64,000 bases of DNA from Rhizophagus irregularis. Lineage: Eukaryota; Glomeromycota; Glomeromycetes; Glomerales; Glomeraceae. Each line of letters begins with the position of its first letter. Position 1 is the first letter of the stretch. Below, one piece after another: positions 24,927 through 38,292 of this stretch. Under the pieces are notes generated by a model, which worked only from the letters and a program-made list of their open reading frames with translations, was not told the DNA's origin and ran no database searches. Where the stretch lies: assembly GCF_026210795.1 (NCBI RefSeq), contig NC_089459.1:1550001-1614000 (forward strand), given 5' to 3'. A program made the translations under genes and the position numbers.

Positions 24927-27900
24927 TTTATAATTGACTAATATTTCTTTAGTATTATTAGTATTATTAGATGTGAGATGTGAATCAATGAAAATGTAAT
25001 TTGTTTATCATTAAAATTTGATAATTACACGTGATAAATACGTAATTTGTTTATTTACTGGTTACGGGATAATTATTGATATCGACATTTATATCGTAAT
25101 GAAATCATGAATTATAATTATTAATGATATAAATGATATAAATGATAAAATTTAATTTGTTTTATTGTAAATCATGAACAAATTTGAACTATTGTGTAAT
25201 TATTTAATTATTTTTTTTTTTTTTTTTTGTGAAAAAAAATTATATATATATATATTTATTATTATTATTTGTGTTATCGAAAATCATTAAAAAATAGAAA
25301 AATTTAATTCTAAAAAAAAAAATAATAAAAAGAGAAAGATAATAAAAGTAAAAGTAATACACGAATGAAATAAACTTTTTTAAAAAATCTAAAAAATCTC
25401 AAAAAAATTTTTAAATGAAAAGATAAAAAATGGAAAGTGGCTGAAAGATAAAATAAATTAATACTTTAAATTAGGAAAACAATTGAAAAATAAAAATGTC
25501 ATTATGATAAATATGCAAATATGTGAAATGGTTACACTTGGCTGACTATGAATTAGTGGTTTTTTATTTATTTTAATTTAAGATAAATTCATTAAATAAT
25601 GACAAATAGATTTCCTTTAAGAGATACGAATTTCTAAACTTGATACAATCCGTTTTTTTTTTAAAAAAAAAGCAGGGTCTTTTTTTTTATATATATAAAC
25701 AATTATTTAAAAAAAAAATGATTTTTTTTTTAAACTTTTATTACACAGCATTTATAAAAATCAGGTTTATTTAAATTTCGTTCCAATATAGGAAAAATAA
25801 ATTATGAAGGGGCGCAGTTTTTTGATTAATAGCCACAAATTCAACACTGCCTCATGGCGTAGATTATTTAACAAGTATTCCGGTCTTATTAGTGAGGCGT
25901 AGATGATAATTTGCGCAGTATATATATATAATGTATAATATAAGACCACAGCCAAAATAACGACCTTTTTTTTTTAAAAAAAAAAAGAATATATAAAAAA
26001 AAAATTTACGTAACGGATGTAACCAATTTCGTTCATTATAATGAAATCTCTAACAACTTCAATGAATGATGATCCGAATGTAAATCGTTTATAGATTAAA
26101 AAATAAAAGACCGGACATTCTAATTATCCTTTGCCTTCCTAAATGTTCCACCTTCATTATTATAATTCACCATTTTTGTGATAATTATCTTCTATGTTGA
26201 TCTTTATGAGAGAACACAAGAAACAATCAAAAACAAAAACAAACAAGTTTTGAAATATATATTTTTTTATTTTTTTTTATTCTTTCCTTATTTCACTCCC
26301 GATTTTATCATTTTGCTTTAATTATGCAATGCACACATGATATTAACATTTAATTTTTTTTGTTTAAATGTTTTACCGCAAGAGCGGAAATTGAATTAAT
26401 TTATGTCCAAATGTAGAAAAGGTTTTACCATTATGTTCATTTCACAAAAGGGATAATGATTAATTAAATAACAATTGTTCTTCATTTGCATCTAAAACAA
26501 ATTTAGTTCTTCTTAATTTAATTAATTTTTCGTTGTTTCCTTATTTTCTTTATTTTCTTTCTTTCTTTCTTTCTTTCTTTATTTATTTATTTTTTTTATT
26601 TATTTTTTTTTATTTATTTTTTTATTTATTTTTTTTTTCTATTATTTTATTTTTTTTGTTCTTTTTTTTTTTTTTTCTATTATTTATATTATTATATTAT
26701 TTTTATATTTCTTATTACTATTATTATTATTGTTAAATTTTTTTTTTTTTTTTTTGTTTCATTGTCAATCTTTTCATTCGACTTTCCAATTTTGGTCAAG
26801 TATGAAGATTAATGATATTGACAATTGTAATAAATGGCTTTTCTAGGCAAATTCGTTCCCGAATTAATTCCGATGTTTTATTTTATCGAGATTAAAAACT
26901 TGTCATAATATAACTTAAATAAATAATTTTTTTTTTTTTTTCGTTTAATTTATTTAATAAATAAAATTTTTTTTTTTTTTTTTTTCTCAGTTTACTGATT
27001 TTTTATGATTAAAGATTACACGCGGTCATTTCCGAATTCCCCGCCAGGTAGACAAAACCAAAGAAACTATAACACATAATTTACATAAATCCTAATATGG
27101 TTCAAACTCAACCACTTTGACTTTTTAAACTTGAATGAAACTTGTTTCATTCCTTATAATATCTTATTGTTTTGACTTTTCTGGCTTTTTTAATTTTTTT
27201 AAAGTCCGCATTAATATATCTTTATTTAAAATGTGGCTTTACTATATTTATAATAAACTGTATTAAAAGTATAATTTTATTATTATATATCAATAATGAA
27301 ATATTTATTTATATATTCAATGTATTTTATGACAATTAGCCTCTTTTCAATTTCCCTTTTCTTGTTTATTGTTACACCACATGTGTGACTTTATAGTTCG
27401 ACTAACGTCTACTAATCTTTCCTAAAAAAAAGCCCCTATTAAAAAATAATTGCTACACAACAAAATAAATTTCTCTTTAACTTTTTACGTTGTTTTTGTA
27501 CTCCTAAACACATCATCAAAATACCCTTCTAATTCCCTTTTTTTTTATCTTAAAGTTGTCCTCCGGCTAGGCTTTAAATTTTTAGCTTCTCTTTTTTATT
27601 TTTTATTTTTTTATTTTTTTTATTTTTTTTATTTTTTTTATAACATTTCTATTTTATTGCTCTTTTTTTTCGTTTTTATGTTAAAGAATTTCAAATATTT
27701 CAAATATTTCTTCTCTTTATAACAGTACGGTTTGTTTTTTATTCTTGAAAAGGAAATATACCTTTTAGCTAGTTAACTCAAATTCTTTTACGAGCCTCAT
27801 TTTTTTGTGTTAATCTATAACACTACTTAAATTCTCTATCTTCTTGGTAAAAGGAAAGAGCTGAGAAAACTATAACGACCTTGTTGTTTTATGTAAGTAT

Positions 27901-28258
27901 AACACGTAAACTTAATTTGTTAAAGAATACGAATTAATAATTCTTGACTTTTTAAAGCTCATTTTATGACTTAAAGTTTATATATATATATTATTTATTC
28001 TTTTTGAATGTTACTTTAAAAAGGTTTTTTGGTATTTTGTTCGAGTCATTTCTATTCTTGTTTATTATTTCTTGGTTTAGATTTCTTATCATTTTTCGCG
28101 TTGTTATATATGTATTTTCGATTTTGAACATATATTTTCATAATTATTTTATATATATATATATATTTATTTATATTTATATGGTCTTTATTTACTTATC
28201 TTTTCTTTTCTTTTCTTTTCTTTTCTTTTTTAGTTAAAAAATCAATCTTATAACAAAA
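24927..28258. other. Intergenic; upstream of homeobox gene with pyrimidine tracts
   Basis: 3.3 kb without a supported gene. From about 26540 onward there are long T- and C/T-runs (26545-26760, 26925-26985, 27590-27650, 28195-28235) on the sense strand of the homeobox gene, which may be a long promoter or leader. The Phe/Leu-rich open frames here are translations of poly(T) and are not genes. A (TA)n run lies near 27980. Confidence 0.45.
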
Positions 28259-29040
28259 ATGGCTACCAATACTTTTGACCAATTCTCTAAGACCGCCTCA
28301 AATAATGGATTGACTTCAGTTGCTACTCAACGAACTTCAATAAACTCTTTGTTAAATCCTGAACCTGATGAACAACAAAAATCTTTCAATACTACTTCTA
28401 CTTCTTATTCAACACAAAGTAATGATGATTGGTATGATCATCAATCTTTAGAGAATCAACAAGGTCAAAATTGGCGTCGTTATTCTTCTCCAAATTTGTC
28501 ACCTGAATCATCATCAACTTCTAATTCCAACAATAATAAAAATGGTCTGACAATCAATTATTGCGATGATACTAGCTCTTCACAACAATCATCACAAATG
28601 GATTCCTCGGTCTCTCAATCAATGCCAACAACTCCTGTTTTAAAACATTCTTCTCCTATGTCAGATTATAATGGTACCAATAATATTGATGATAAGGCTT
28701 CGTCTTCTTCAGCTCCATCTTCTCGTAGAAGTTCAATGAATAGATCTTCAGGATCTGGTCAAGCTATTAATTCTTCTTCAAATGGAAATTCTAACATGAT
28801 AACACCTCCACAAACTCCTGGTATTAAGTCTCCTACAAAAGCAAATTTCTCTTTCCCACCAAGTGTGACTAGTTGTGAACAAATAATGCCTCAAAAGGTT
28901 AAACGTAAACGAATTACTCAAGAACAATTACAAGATTTGGTGGCAATGTTTGAACAAACTGACACCCCAAGTTATGATGTACGTGAGAAGCTTGCCAAAA
29001 AATTAAATATGACAAATCGGGAAGTTCAGGTAAATAACTC

Positions 29041-29079
<39 letters not shown>

Positions 29080-30099
29080 TATTATTTTATTATTATTTAT
29101 TATTTGTTAAAATTATTATGAAAACTTTATTCTAATATTTCTTTTTATAAATAGGTATGGTTCCAAAATCGACGCGCTAAAGCAAATAGAGCAAAGGCAA
29201 ACGAACATAGCGCGTCCCATCAACATCACCGATTTTTACATCATCATTCAGTGTCAACGACACAAGCTGCCAGTGGACATGCTTCATCAATTAATATGTT
29301 ACCACATGGGAATTTTACATTCGTTCCCATGTTCGCTAATGGAGGTCCATCAACAGGTGGTCCTGTTAGGGGTCGTAGTAATCGTAGACATTCTTATGTA
29401 TCACCTCCTACAAACAACAATCAAAAGAAGGTGTCTCAAGAAGCTCCACTTACGAGACCTCGAGCTTCTACTGTAACAGGAGCACCAATGACCTCAATGA
29501 GCTCACATATGTCACACATTGGATCACATTCGATTCACTCCGCTCCTCAACAACATCAACAATCTTCACAAAAATTGATGGGAATTCCACCACCAATAAA
29601 AATTATGTCATATCCTCATGAACATCATTTTGGTCACTCTCATCATCATCCAGGATACGCTTATAGTGTTCCACCTTCTCCAATCTCTCCTATCATGCCC
29701 ATAACTCCAATTTCACCAACAACACCTACTCTTCCACCAATCAATTATATGTTGTCAAATATAAACAATTTGACCCTTCCACCACCCGTTCCTCCAATCA
29801 AGGATCTCCTTTCTTCTGAATATCAACAGTCTGCGTATCAACAACAATCGCATAATTCTCATCAGCAACAACAAATCTTGTTGCCTGCACCCCAATCAAG
29901 GTATTCTGATGTGACGATGACAAAAGCAACGGAAGTTAATTCATCCAGCGAGCCCTCGCTTGACCTCCTTGCAACCGCTGCAGAACTAGTTCAAAGTGAA
30001 GAAAAAGAAAAGGAACGTCTCAAAGCACTTACAATTAAAATCGAGCCTCAAGAAGAAATTGAAAATGATAAGAAGTCTTGGAGACCATGGCTGATCTAA
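28259..30099 (+). CDS. Homeodomain transcription factor
   Basis: A nuclear DNA-binding regulator. Two exons, 28259-29029 and 29155-30099, join in frame to 571 residues. The homeodomain spans about residues 212-270. It begins VKRKRITQEQLQDLVAMFEQ, and the recognition helix VWFQNRRAKANR starts exactly at the second exon, with WFQNRR intact. It is a non-TALE domain of 60 residues. The N-terminus is Ser/Asn/Gln-rich and the C-terminus is rich in His, Gln and Pro (PPSPISPIMPITPISP). A terminal TIKIEPQEE matches the sumoylation consensus. The exact homeobox class cannot be assigned by eye, and there is no sign that it belongs to a mating-type locus. The intron contains a (TAT)n run. Confidence 0.9.
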
Positions 30100-33000
30100 A
30101 TCCGTGGTTTTCTTCAATCAATCAATTAATTATAGAAGATTGTGTGTGATTTTTGTTCATTTGAAAAAATGAATTTTTTTTATAATTTTTTTTTTTTTTT
30201 GATTTTCTTGCAGCAGCATATATATATTTTTTTTTTAACTCTTTTCTTTTTTTGTTTTTATTGCCATCTGATTTTTTGCGTATGATGGATTTAAAATGGG
30301 ATTTGTACAAAATATGTAATCCTGTATCTTATTGTATATTTTTATATATATATATTTTTGCATGAGACATAATTTCTTTCGCCCTTTTTTTTTGCATTTA
30401 CTTTACTTTTACCCTGACAAAAAAAAAGAAAAAAAAAATTATTTTAAGTTGGTTTTGGTAAAAAAAAGACGTGCCATAATGGGTCGATGTTTTTTATCGA
30501 CTGACATTACATTGTCAAAAATTTTTTTAACCAAACAATTTATTTTTATAAAAAAAAATTTTTTTTAATACCAATATAAAAAACTTTTTTAGAATTTAGT
30601 TATAAAAGTTGGTATAGATGAGTTAATTGTCAATTGTTGTCGGACATTTTGGTATATTACAAAAAAAAACACAGTTCAGGGTGTAAAAAGAAACTTTTAG
30701 AATTTATTATTTTTTTTTTCAATTCTTTATTTACAACCAGCACGTTTCATATTATATATATTACTTCTTTTCTTTCTCTCCAATGTTTTTTTTTAATAGT
30801 GTAGTTTCTTTAGCAGTTGTAGAATACTCTATAATACTACTATACCAAGTACATATTTATATATTTATCAAAAAATTTGTCAACATTGGAGGATTTGCTA
30901 AATATTCTTTTATTTTTTAACACTTGTACAAAATTTTCTCCTTCTCCCCTTATATATATATATATACACACAAACATATATATATAAAATATATAAATTT
31001 CTTTATTATTTTTATCGGTTTACTTTTTTTTCATAGTCTCTTTTTTTTTATACCTAAGATTAACATCGAATTTTTTTTTTTTTGTTTATATATTTGGTTT
31101 CACCCTCGCCTTTTGATTATCCTTTTTTTTTCTGTATATAAGTTTTTTCTTTTGTTTATATATATATATATATATATATATTTTTCGTTATTAAAAAAAT
31201 TTCCCAAAAAGTCTAAAAAAAAAATGATTTTTTTTTGTTTTTCATATAAAATATATTAAATTTTTGGGTTATACAATATATATATAATAATATGGAACAA
31301 TTCATCTCTCTCTACTATAATAGTTAACCAATTTTTTTAGCGGATTTTTATATCTTATATATCTTTTTATATACAGTATTTTATATTGCGTTTATTATAT
31401 ATTTATAGGTTTTTTTTTTGTTCCTTTCGATGGTACTTGGTATATTGGTATTGACTTTAATCTATAAAATAAAAGTTTCTTTTTGTAATATAAGTTCATT
31501 GTGTTTTTGATCAATTTTAATTCTGACTGAAATTATAACTTACTAGTAATAATCTACATAGTGTCTTCGTGATAAAATCGAGATGTGAAAATTAAATTTT
31601 CTTAATGCTTTATGTAATAATAAATAAATAAATATTTTTTAAAAAAATCAAGTTAAAAATCAAGATTGATTAATGTTTAAATTAAGATTATACAAATAAA
31701 GTTATATCCGTATTTAAACTTGCTTATTAAATAAATTGCTTAAATTGCTTTAAATTGCTTAAATTTGCTTAGCAAAGAAAAAAAAAATCTTTTTTTATCA
31801 AAAAAATTTTTTTTTCCTGATTTTTAAATTAAGTAACCAAATAAAAAAATTACAGTACGTTCCCTAATATGGTAAATTTTATATATTAAAAGCCTCAAAA
31901 AATATGATTGAAAAAAACGTGGCGCCACATGATTAAAAAAAATTTTGATTTTTTTTTAAATCAAGTTTTCAAAAGTTAATTTAATTGCAGTATATCGAAC
32001 ACGTTTCAATATTATATTGATGGCACGTGATAACTTTTTTTTTTTAAAGTGTGGCTACGCCAACTAGATAAAATTTTTTTTTTTTTTTCTATATAGTATC
32101 GTTAGTAATTTGCTTTATTTTATTTATTTATTTATTGAAATAGAAGTTAGAAATAATTTTTTTAAAAAAAAACTGATTCTCAGTAAATATGAAATAATTA
32201 ATTATTTATTTTTGGATTTTGACGTCCTTTGATATAATTAATAAATTAATTAATTAGAATATATTAATCTAATTGATTAGATTTTTTAATTGGATGTTTT
32301 AAAAAATTTCATATTTTCGAAATCATAATATAAATAAATAAAATCTTTAATTTAAAAGAAAGTGATTATAATATATTATTAAACATTATTAAATAGATTT
32401 ATTAAAAAAATTTTTGGCTTTTAAAAACTTGATTTCTAAAAATTTTAAAATATATATATATTTTTTTTAATAACTTAAGATTTATTATATCTGTTATATA
32501 TATTATATATTTTCTAATATAAATTGATCTAATATAAAAGTATTTTAATCATCAAAGTATTTTAATCATTAAAGTATTTTAATTATAAAAGTATTTTACC
32601 TTTTTTTTCTTTATTTTACTAAAAAAAAAATATTATAATTAAAATTAATAAAAGTATATTATTATTCAGTTAAAATAACTAACATTTTTTATTTGGCAAC
32701 CAATATTGAAATCTGTATTAGTAGCATTAGTTCCTAATTGATTATTACTTTATATCTAATAATCAAATTATAACTTAATTATTGGATAGAAAATATCAAT
32801 TAAAAGACCAATATTTCTATTTTTTATCTAATTTGCATGAATTCTCTTTAATCCTATTTATACCCAAAATTTTCAACTAATAAATTTCATTTTTATATAC
32901 TTTTTATAACTCTTTCTTAAAAATAAACTTTTGATATTTATTTTAATATTTAATATATATATTTTTTTTCAAATACAAAAATTCTGATTAAATTTATTTT

Positions 33001-33305
33001 TTTTTTATTTAAAAAGGCTGATTCTATTAATTTTATAATAAAAGAAAACTTTACAAATTAAACAATATTTTGCAAATAATTAGGGTATCAAATAATATTC
33101 AATAAACTTATTAGTAATATGATATTAATAATATGAAAAGAATTATACAGTAAATAAAAATTTTGTTTATTTTTTATATAACAATTATTTGGTTTTTAAC
33201 AATATTAAATTATACAAAAATTTTACTAATTAATAAAATAATGCATATTTTAAGGTGTAAATCTAACACATATATATAGTAAACTCATTATTTTGTATAT
33301 GAACA
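30100..33305. other. Intergenic, AT-rich
   Basis: The 3' flank of the homeobox gene with T-runs and (TA)n microsatellites (about 30952-30965, 31160-31180), then 2 kb of AT-rich DNA. No gene is supported; open frames here are translations of poly(T)/(TA)n. Confidence 0.45.
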
Positions 33306-34996
33306 TACAGTGTGGTACCTCTATAATAGGTATCCCTTATATCTTGTGATCTAATGGTCAGAATTTTATAAAATTTTAAAATTAAATAGCTTTTAAAAAG
33401 ATAAATACATTAAGCAAATAAAAAATTTTCTCAATTTTTTTTTGCTGACATAATACAAAATCACATGACTTAAATAAATTTGATTGGCTAATGCAATATC
33501 TAATGTTTAATTAGAATTATGCATAATTTTTTTAATTTTTTATATATAATTTATTATTCATTATAATTATTTAAATTTTAAAGTAATTTGATTAAGTATA
33601 TCATCAGGAACTTTTCTATGGGATTTATATTTTTTTTAGCAAGTTTCCTGTGATTCCTTTTTGAGAAATAGACATAATATAATTTGTAATAAATAAAAAC
33701 TACCAAAATTTTTTTAACAAAATATGGGTAAGTTTATAAACTAAAATGATTTATTTGAATAAGCACTATCAAATAATTATTTTTTTTTTATGTTACACAA
33801 AAATCACTTATTCTCAAATTTTTCCCATCATAATAAATTACCTGAACTTTAAACTTATGTAACACTAGTAAAATTTATTATTTTTTTAATCTAACCCGAT
33901 AAGTTTAAAAAGTTTCTTGATATATAATCACGTATTTTTCTGAAGAAATTTTCCTAATTCTTCGGAATTCTACACAATCTGAAGAAAAATTTTTACCCCT
34001 GAGAATCACCATTTTTGGATTAAGTTCGTGATGCATATGTAGAAAACTAAGTACCTGCATTATAATAAATCTATCAGATTTCAGTATATAGTATAAAAAA
34101 TAAAACAACGATAAATCTAACATTAAAGGTTTATCATTTTTCCTTTATTTTTCTTTATAGTTTAATTTTGGTTTATAGTATAGATAGTATTTTGGTTTAA
34201 TTATTTTAGTTTACTTTTATTATTTAATTTTATTCTTAATTTATTTGTGATATAATAGTTAATGTTTGATCGGATGGCCAGATGCTGGAAGTATCATTTA
34301 CAGAATAGTTGCGATTATTATATAGTCCAAATATATTCTAATAAAATGATATATGATTCGACATTTAAAAAAAAAAAAAAAAAACATTAAAGATTTATCT
34401 GATTTTCTTTTAAAGTTCTATTTTACAAAATTTCTAATAGCTAATAACCGAAAAATGTCCCTTTTTAGCATTTATAACACGTTAAAATGACAAATTTTCA
34501 ACCTGTTTCTTACAAAATTCTCACAATTCTGTCATAATAATGAAATGACAATATTCTATAACATGTTAACAAATTTGTATCGTGTAGGGCGAATTGAAAG
34601 AGTTTCGAATTTTAGAAATTCTAGTTCTGAATTTTACAGTTTTTCCTTGTAGTTCCTTTTTATGCAGGATATAAAATAATAAATTTAATAACTAACAAAA
34701 GGTTTAATGCGAAAAATTTATTCAATTTTAAAAAATGATAGTGTTTATTAGTTATTAAGTTATGGGTTCAATCCAAAAATGGTAATTCTCAGGGGTAAAA
34801 TATTTTTTCTTCAGATTGTGTAGAATTCCAAAGAATTAGGAAAATTTCTTCAGAAGAATACATGATTATTCTTGATATGCTTTATTAAAATTATCAGTTA
34901 GAATTTTAAAATATTATTTTTTGCTAATGTGACATCTTTTTGAAATGTCACATTATGACTATAAAATTGGATCGGTTATAGAGGTACTGCACTGTA
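33306..34996. mobile_element. TA-flanked transposon, ~1.69 kb, no intact transposase
   Basis: The left end TACAGTGTGGTACCTCTATA at 33306 and the right end, read on the other strand as TACAGTGCAGTACCTCTATA, form ~20-bp terminal inverted repeats with two mismatches, and the border TA is present on both sides. Ends beginning CAGT with a CTCTATAA core and a TA target fit the Tc1/mariner/pogo group. The interior is AT-rich and has no transposase frame longer than about 70 residues, so the element is dead or non-autonomous. Confidence 0.75.
33916..34885. repeat. Internal long inverted repeat inside the 33306-34996 element
   Basis: The left arm, about 33916-34030, includes TTCTGAAGAAATTTTCCTAA. The right arm, about 34762-34885, is its near-perfect reverse complement (AATTAGGAAAATTTCTTCAG), ~115 bp with few changes. 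The two arms are about 730 bp apart. This may be a nested foldback element or an inversion-duplication of transposon sequence. Confidence 0.75.
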
Positions 34997-36129
34997 TAAT
35001 TTTTTTTTTGCAAATTCTTTTTTTTCAATTATTTTTTCAGTATATCATATAACTTTTATTTATAATTAATATGTTATTTATAAAAATATCATTTTTTAAA
35101 GATTGTGTTATAGTATAAAATTAGCAAATTTAACACAAATTTTATTAGTAACATAATGCTATTATTAGATGAATCAGCAATTAATGAGTTATTTAAGGTT
35201 ATAAGAATGCTATTGTAATTTTTATTAAGTTTTCAATTTTGGTTTAATCATTTCCAATTTATTAGTACTTTTATATAAATTAATTACTGGAAAAATTGGA
35301 AAAAAAAACAATTTATTCTTTTAAAATAATGTAAATTTTTTTACTTTAGCCAATATTTCTTTATTATTTAAAGATTATATTGATTTATAAATGATAATTT
35401 TTAAATAAACTATTCTCAAAAGTCATTCTTGTAATTTTACCAATCTTTTTAATCTTAAAAAAGAACTATTCAACTGTTATATTATCTTGCATAAGTTAAT
35501 CAAAAACTGCTATTTGCTTTAAGTACTTAACTGTAATATAAGCTGTTTTAAATAAGTATATAATTGTAAATAGTAAGCATTCTATTAATATAATAACCAG
35601 AAAGCAAATTTTTTTAATAATAATTTACCAATACAGAGGTTGCTTTTTTACTATATTAACTAACATTTTATTTATCTGATTTTAAATATTAGTTCACAAT
35701 TGCTAAAGATTACCAATAATCTTATCCATCCTTTTTTTAGCAAAATTTCTTTGTATTATTTCATTACATTATTTAGCCTTTGTATTATAATATCTTCATT
35801 GCATATATAAATTAAATTTCATTGCAAATTATTGAATCTGCTTTATTATTCTTTATATTTGATCTGTTTAATACTTAGTATATTTATATATATTATTTTA
35901 TTATTCATATAATTATTTATAGCATTTGCTAATTCTATGATTGTGACTATTTTTAAATCAGTATTAGAAATTATACAAGTTAGAAGAATTTTCCTGTACT
36001 GGTGAATTTTTTTGTGATAACTAATAAGATTGTCTTAATTTGGTATTACAATTTTTCTACCTATTTTTCAGATTTTAATTGCTTTTTTAAAGTAAAGAAA
36101 TGTGTTGCAAAAATTTTCATATACAGGAA
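34997..36129. other. Intergenic, AT-rich
   Basis: No gene or clear repeat; stops in all frames. Confidence 0.4.
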
Positions 36130-36770
36130 GCTCCTTCACTAACTATTCTGAGAGGTAGCTGGTGTTGATACTGTGCTGGTACTGCAAAACTTAATATTAA
36201 AATTGCTAATCAAATTGCATTATCGAGACAAAGCCAATGCCTTTCAGTGTAATACAAGAATATAAGCACACCACTTTCTATGGGTCATCAATGGTCCTCA
36301 CTTAGTAGTATAAAACATTCTGATACATGGTGTCCATACTATGCAGGTATGGCCGAACATACTCTTGATGATGCTAAACAAATTGCTCTCCCTCGGGGTG
36401 GTAAGTATCTTTCAATAGAATATAAAAATAATAAATCTCCTTTATTATGGATCTGTAAAAATCAATATAAATGGTATGCAAAATTTGATAATATTGTAAA
36501 TAAAAACACAAGAGCATTCGATGGAGTTACAACTTGACATTCCTTATTATCACTGTGGGTTTGCAATCGAAGTACAAGGAGAATAGCATGATAAATATAT
36601 AGGATTCTTTCATAGAGGAGACCCAAATAATTTCATCAGACAGCAAAGCGTGATAAAGAATTATGCAAAGCCGACTTAAAATATGTCTGGTATTACAAAG
36701 ATCCGCATATAGTTATTCAGAGTATCTTCAAGAATTGGGTCTTATACAGTAGAATAAATATGAAACATTA
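36130..36770 (+). pseudogene. Zinc-ribbon repeat / nuclease-like protein, degenerate
   Basis: The frame at 36280-36537 reads GHQWSSLSSIKHSDTWCPYY followed by AGMAEHTLDDAKQIAL. An upstream, frame-broken copy of the same module (AGT-AKLNIKIANQIALSR) lies at about 36175-36240. This matches the repeated W..C..GH.W / WCPYC pattern of zinc-ribbon (DUF4379-like) repeat proteins. After a frameshift near 36520 a second block reads LDIPYYHCGFAIEVQGE, then a stop, then FFHRGDPNNFIRQQ. That resembles the nuclease-fold tail that often follows such repeats. In-frame stops and frameshifts mark it as broken. Family naming is from memory. Confidence 0.65.
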
Positions 36771-36839
36771 AATGTGTATTTCATTAAAATCCTTATTTTT
36801 TCAATATAATTTCATGCTAACCCAATCAAATGAGAAAAA

Positions 36840-37345
36840 TGGACAAAAATGATGATTTAGTCTTAATCGGAAACCATATCCATGAGCCCAAATGGGTATT
36901 AGTGAAAAACTGTGACGAAATTTTTCGAAGGGCCCAAAAACATATCGGGAGAACGTGACATTTCGTGCATTAAAAGCAGATGCAATTCCAGACGTAACTA
37001 ATTTTTCCCAGATAGGAATACAGTTATAGTCTTCAAAGATCTTTGTGCTAAATCAAAGAAAATTCAGGATCAGATTGTTCCATATTTTATTAGCGGTCGA
37101 CATCAAGGTGTATCAAGTATATATGTGATCCAGAAGTATACACAAGCCCCTAAAATTATTCGCACACTTAGCTTTATTTCGAGGCTCAGGAAGTCGTGAA
37201 GATATATGCAGAATTGTGCGTCAATATACAGATGATCCAAAAAAAGTGTCTAAGATTATTGACAAACATTTGCGAGATCAGAATTTTGTGGTCTTCGATT
37301 TTACTAAGGCAACTGACGATCCTCTCGCACTTAGATTAGGTTAGG
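36840..37345 (+). pseudogene. FtsK/A32-like DNA packaging ATPase fragment (Maverick-like relic)
   Basis: Short blocks in shifting frames recall the packaging ATPase of Maverick/Polinton elements: DDLVLIGNHIHEPKW near 36851, ENVTFRALKADAIPD near 36950, the Walker-B-like TVIVFKDLCA near 37023, and SGRHQGVSSIYV near 37093. Farther on come FRGSGSREDI and FDFTKATDDPL (about 37175-37320). Several frameshifts break the gene and no Walker A segment is present, so it is both truncated and decayed. The next complete gene is unrelated. The assignment rests on the B motif and downstream blocks, from memory; a non-viral AAA-type ATPase is the alternative. Confidence 0.55.
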
Positions 37346-38292
37346 ACACACCCTTAAAATTGGATGAATAGGCCTTTTTATATTTGAGTCAGTAAAAAAT
37401 CATACCTGACATCATAAAAAATGCGTGCGCGTTCTGAAAAAGAACACTGATCATATAGAATAATTTATGCATCATAAGGCAGTTTAGTCAATGACCTGAC
37501 GTTGATAAACTTTATTCAAATTTGCTTATATAGCAACGACAATGATTTGCTTTTTTAACTATAGCAATAGAAATTACTTTAAGAAAAATTAACTATCAGA
37601 AAAACATAAACATTAAGTTCGAGAAAAAATCAAATGCTTTTTCTTTTTTTTGTTAGTTTCTGTTTCTTCAGACTAACGTCCGGGATTGCATTTTTAGGCG
37701 CCTTAGGTGTTAATAAATCTACTCAAACAAAGAAAGCTACTGTAATTATTTCGTTTGAGTAATAGCTATTGATACTGTTATAGCCAGTTCTTTAGCGTTT
37801 ACAAACGTAAACAAATGGAAAAGGGTAAGCAGAAGGTATATAGGTAGGCGTGTATAATCAATAAATAAACTATATGTATAAACACTTAATAAACAATCCA
37901 ATCAGACGTGTAGTATAGCACTGTACGTCGGCATATACTCCTAACACGAATAAAGGATAACAAATTTATATTTCGTTAAATTCAAACAACAGTTTATTTA
38001 ATATAATCATTAGAACCATTTTTATTAAGAAAACTCTTCTACTTGAACTTCAATTTCATTCAACTACAGATCTAATTACAGGTCTATATATATGTAAAAA
38101 TACCAGACTAAAAATATCTAACATATTGCATATATTAAATATATTAAATAAATTAAACATATTTGATATGTTGCATATATTTGATATGTTGAACATATTT
38201 GATATGTTGCATATATTTGATATGTTACATATATGCAACATATGCAACATTTCGAACATTGATCGTCACCTCGTGATTAGGCCGAATTTTGG
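37346..38292. other. Intergenic with short tandem repeat
   Basis: No gene is supported. A small hairpin (TACTCAAAC..GTTTGAGTA) lies at 37719-37762. The tandem repeat at 38156-38240 is listed separately. Confidence 0.4.
38156..38240. repeat. Tandem repeat, ~18-bp ATATTTGATATGTTG units
   Basis: About five consecutive copies of CATATTTGATATGTTG-type units with one or two base changes. Open frames on both strands (Asn/Ile/Cys-rich or Met/Phe/Asp-rich) are artefacts of the repeat. Confidence 0.85.

Noticed and set aside
26533..26736. Poly-Phe/Leu/Tyr open frame
   Set aside because: Translation of T-rich low-complexity DNA, no family resemblance.
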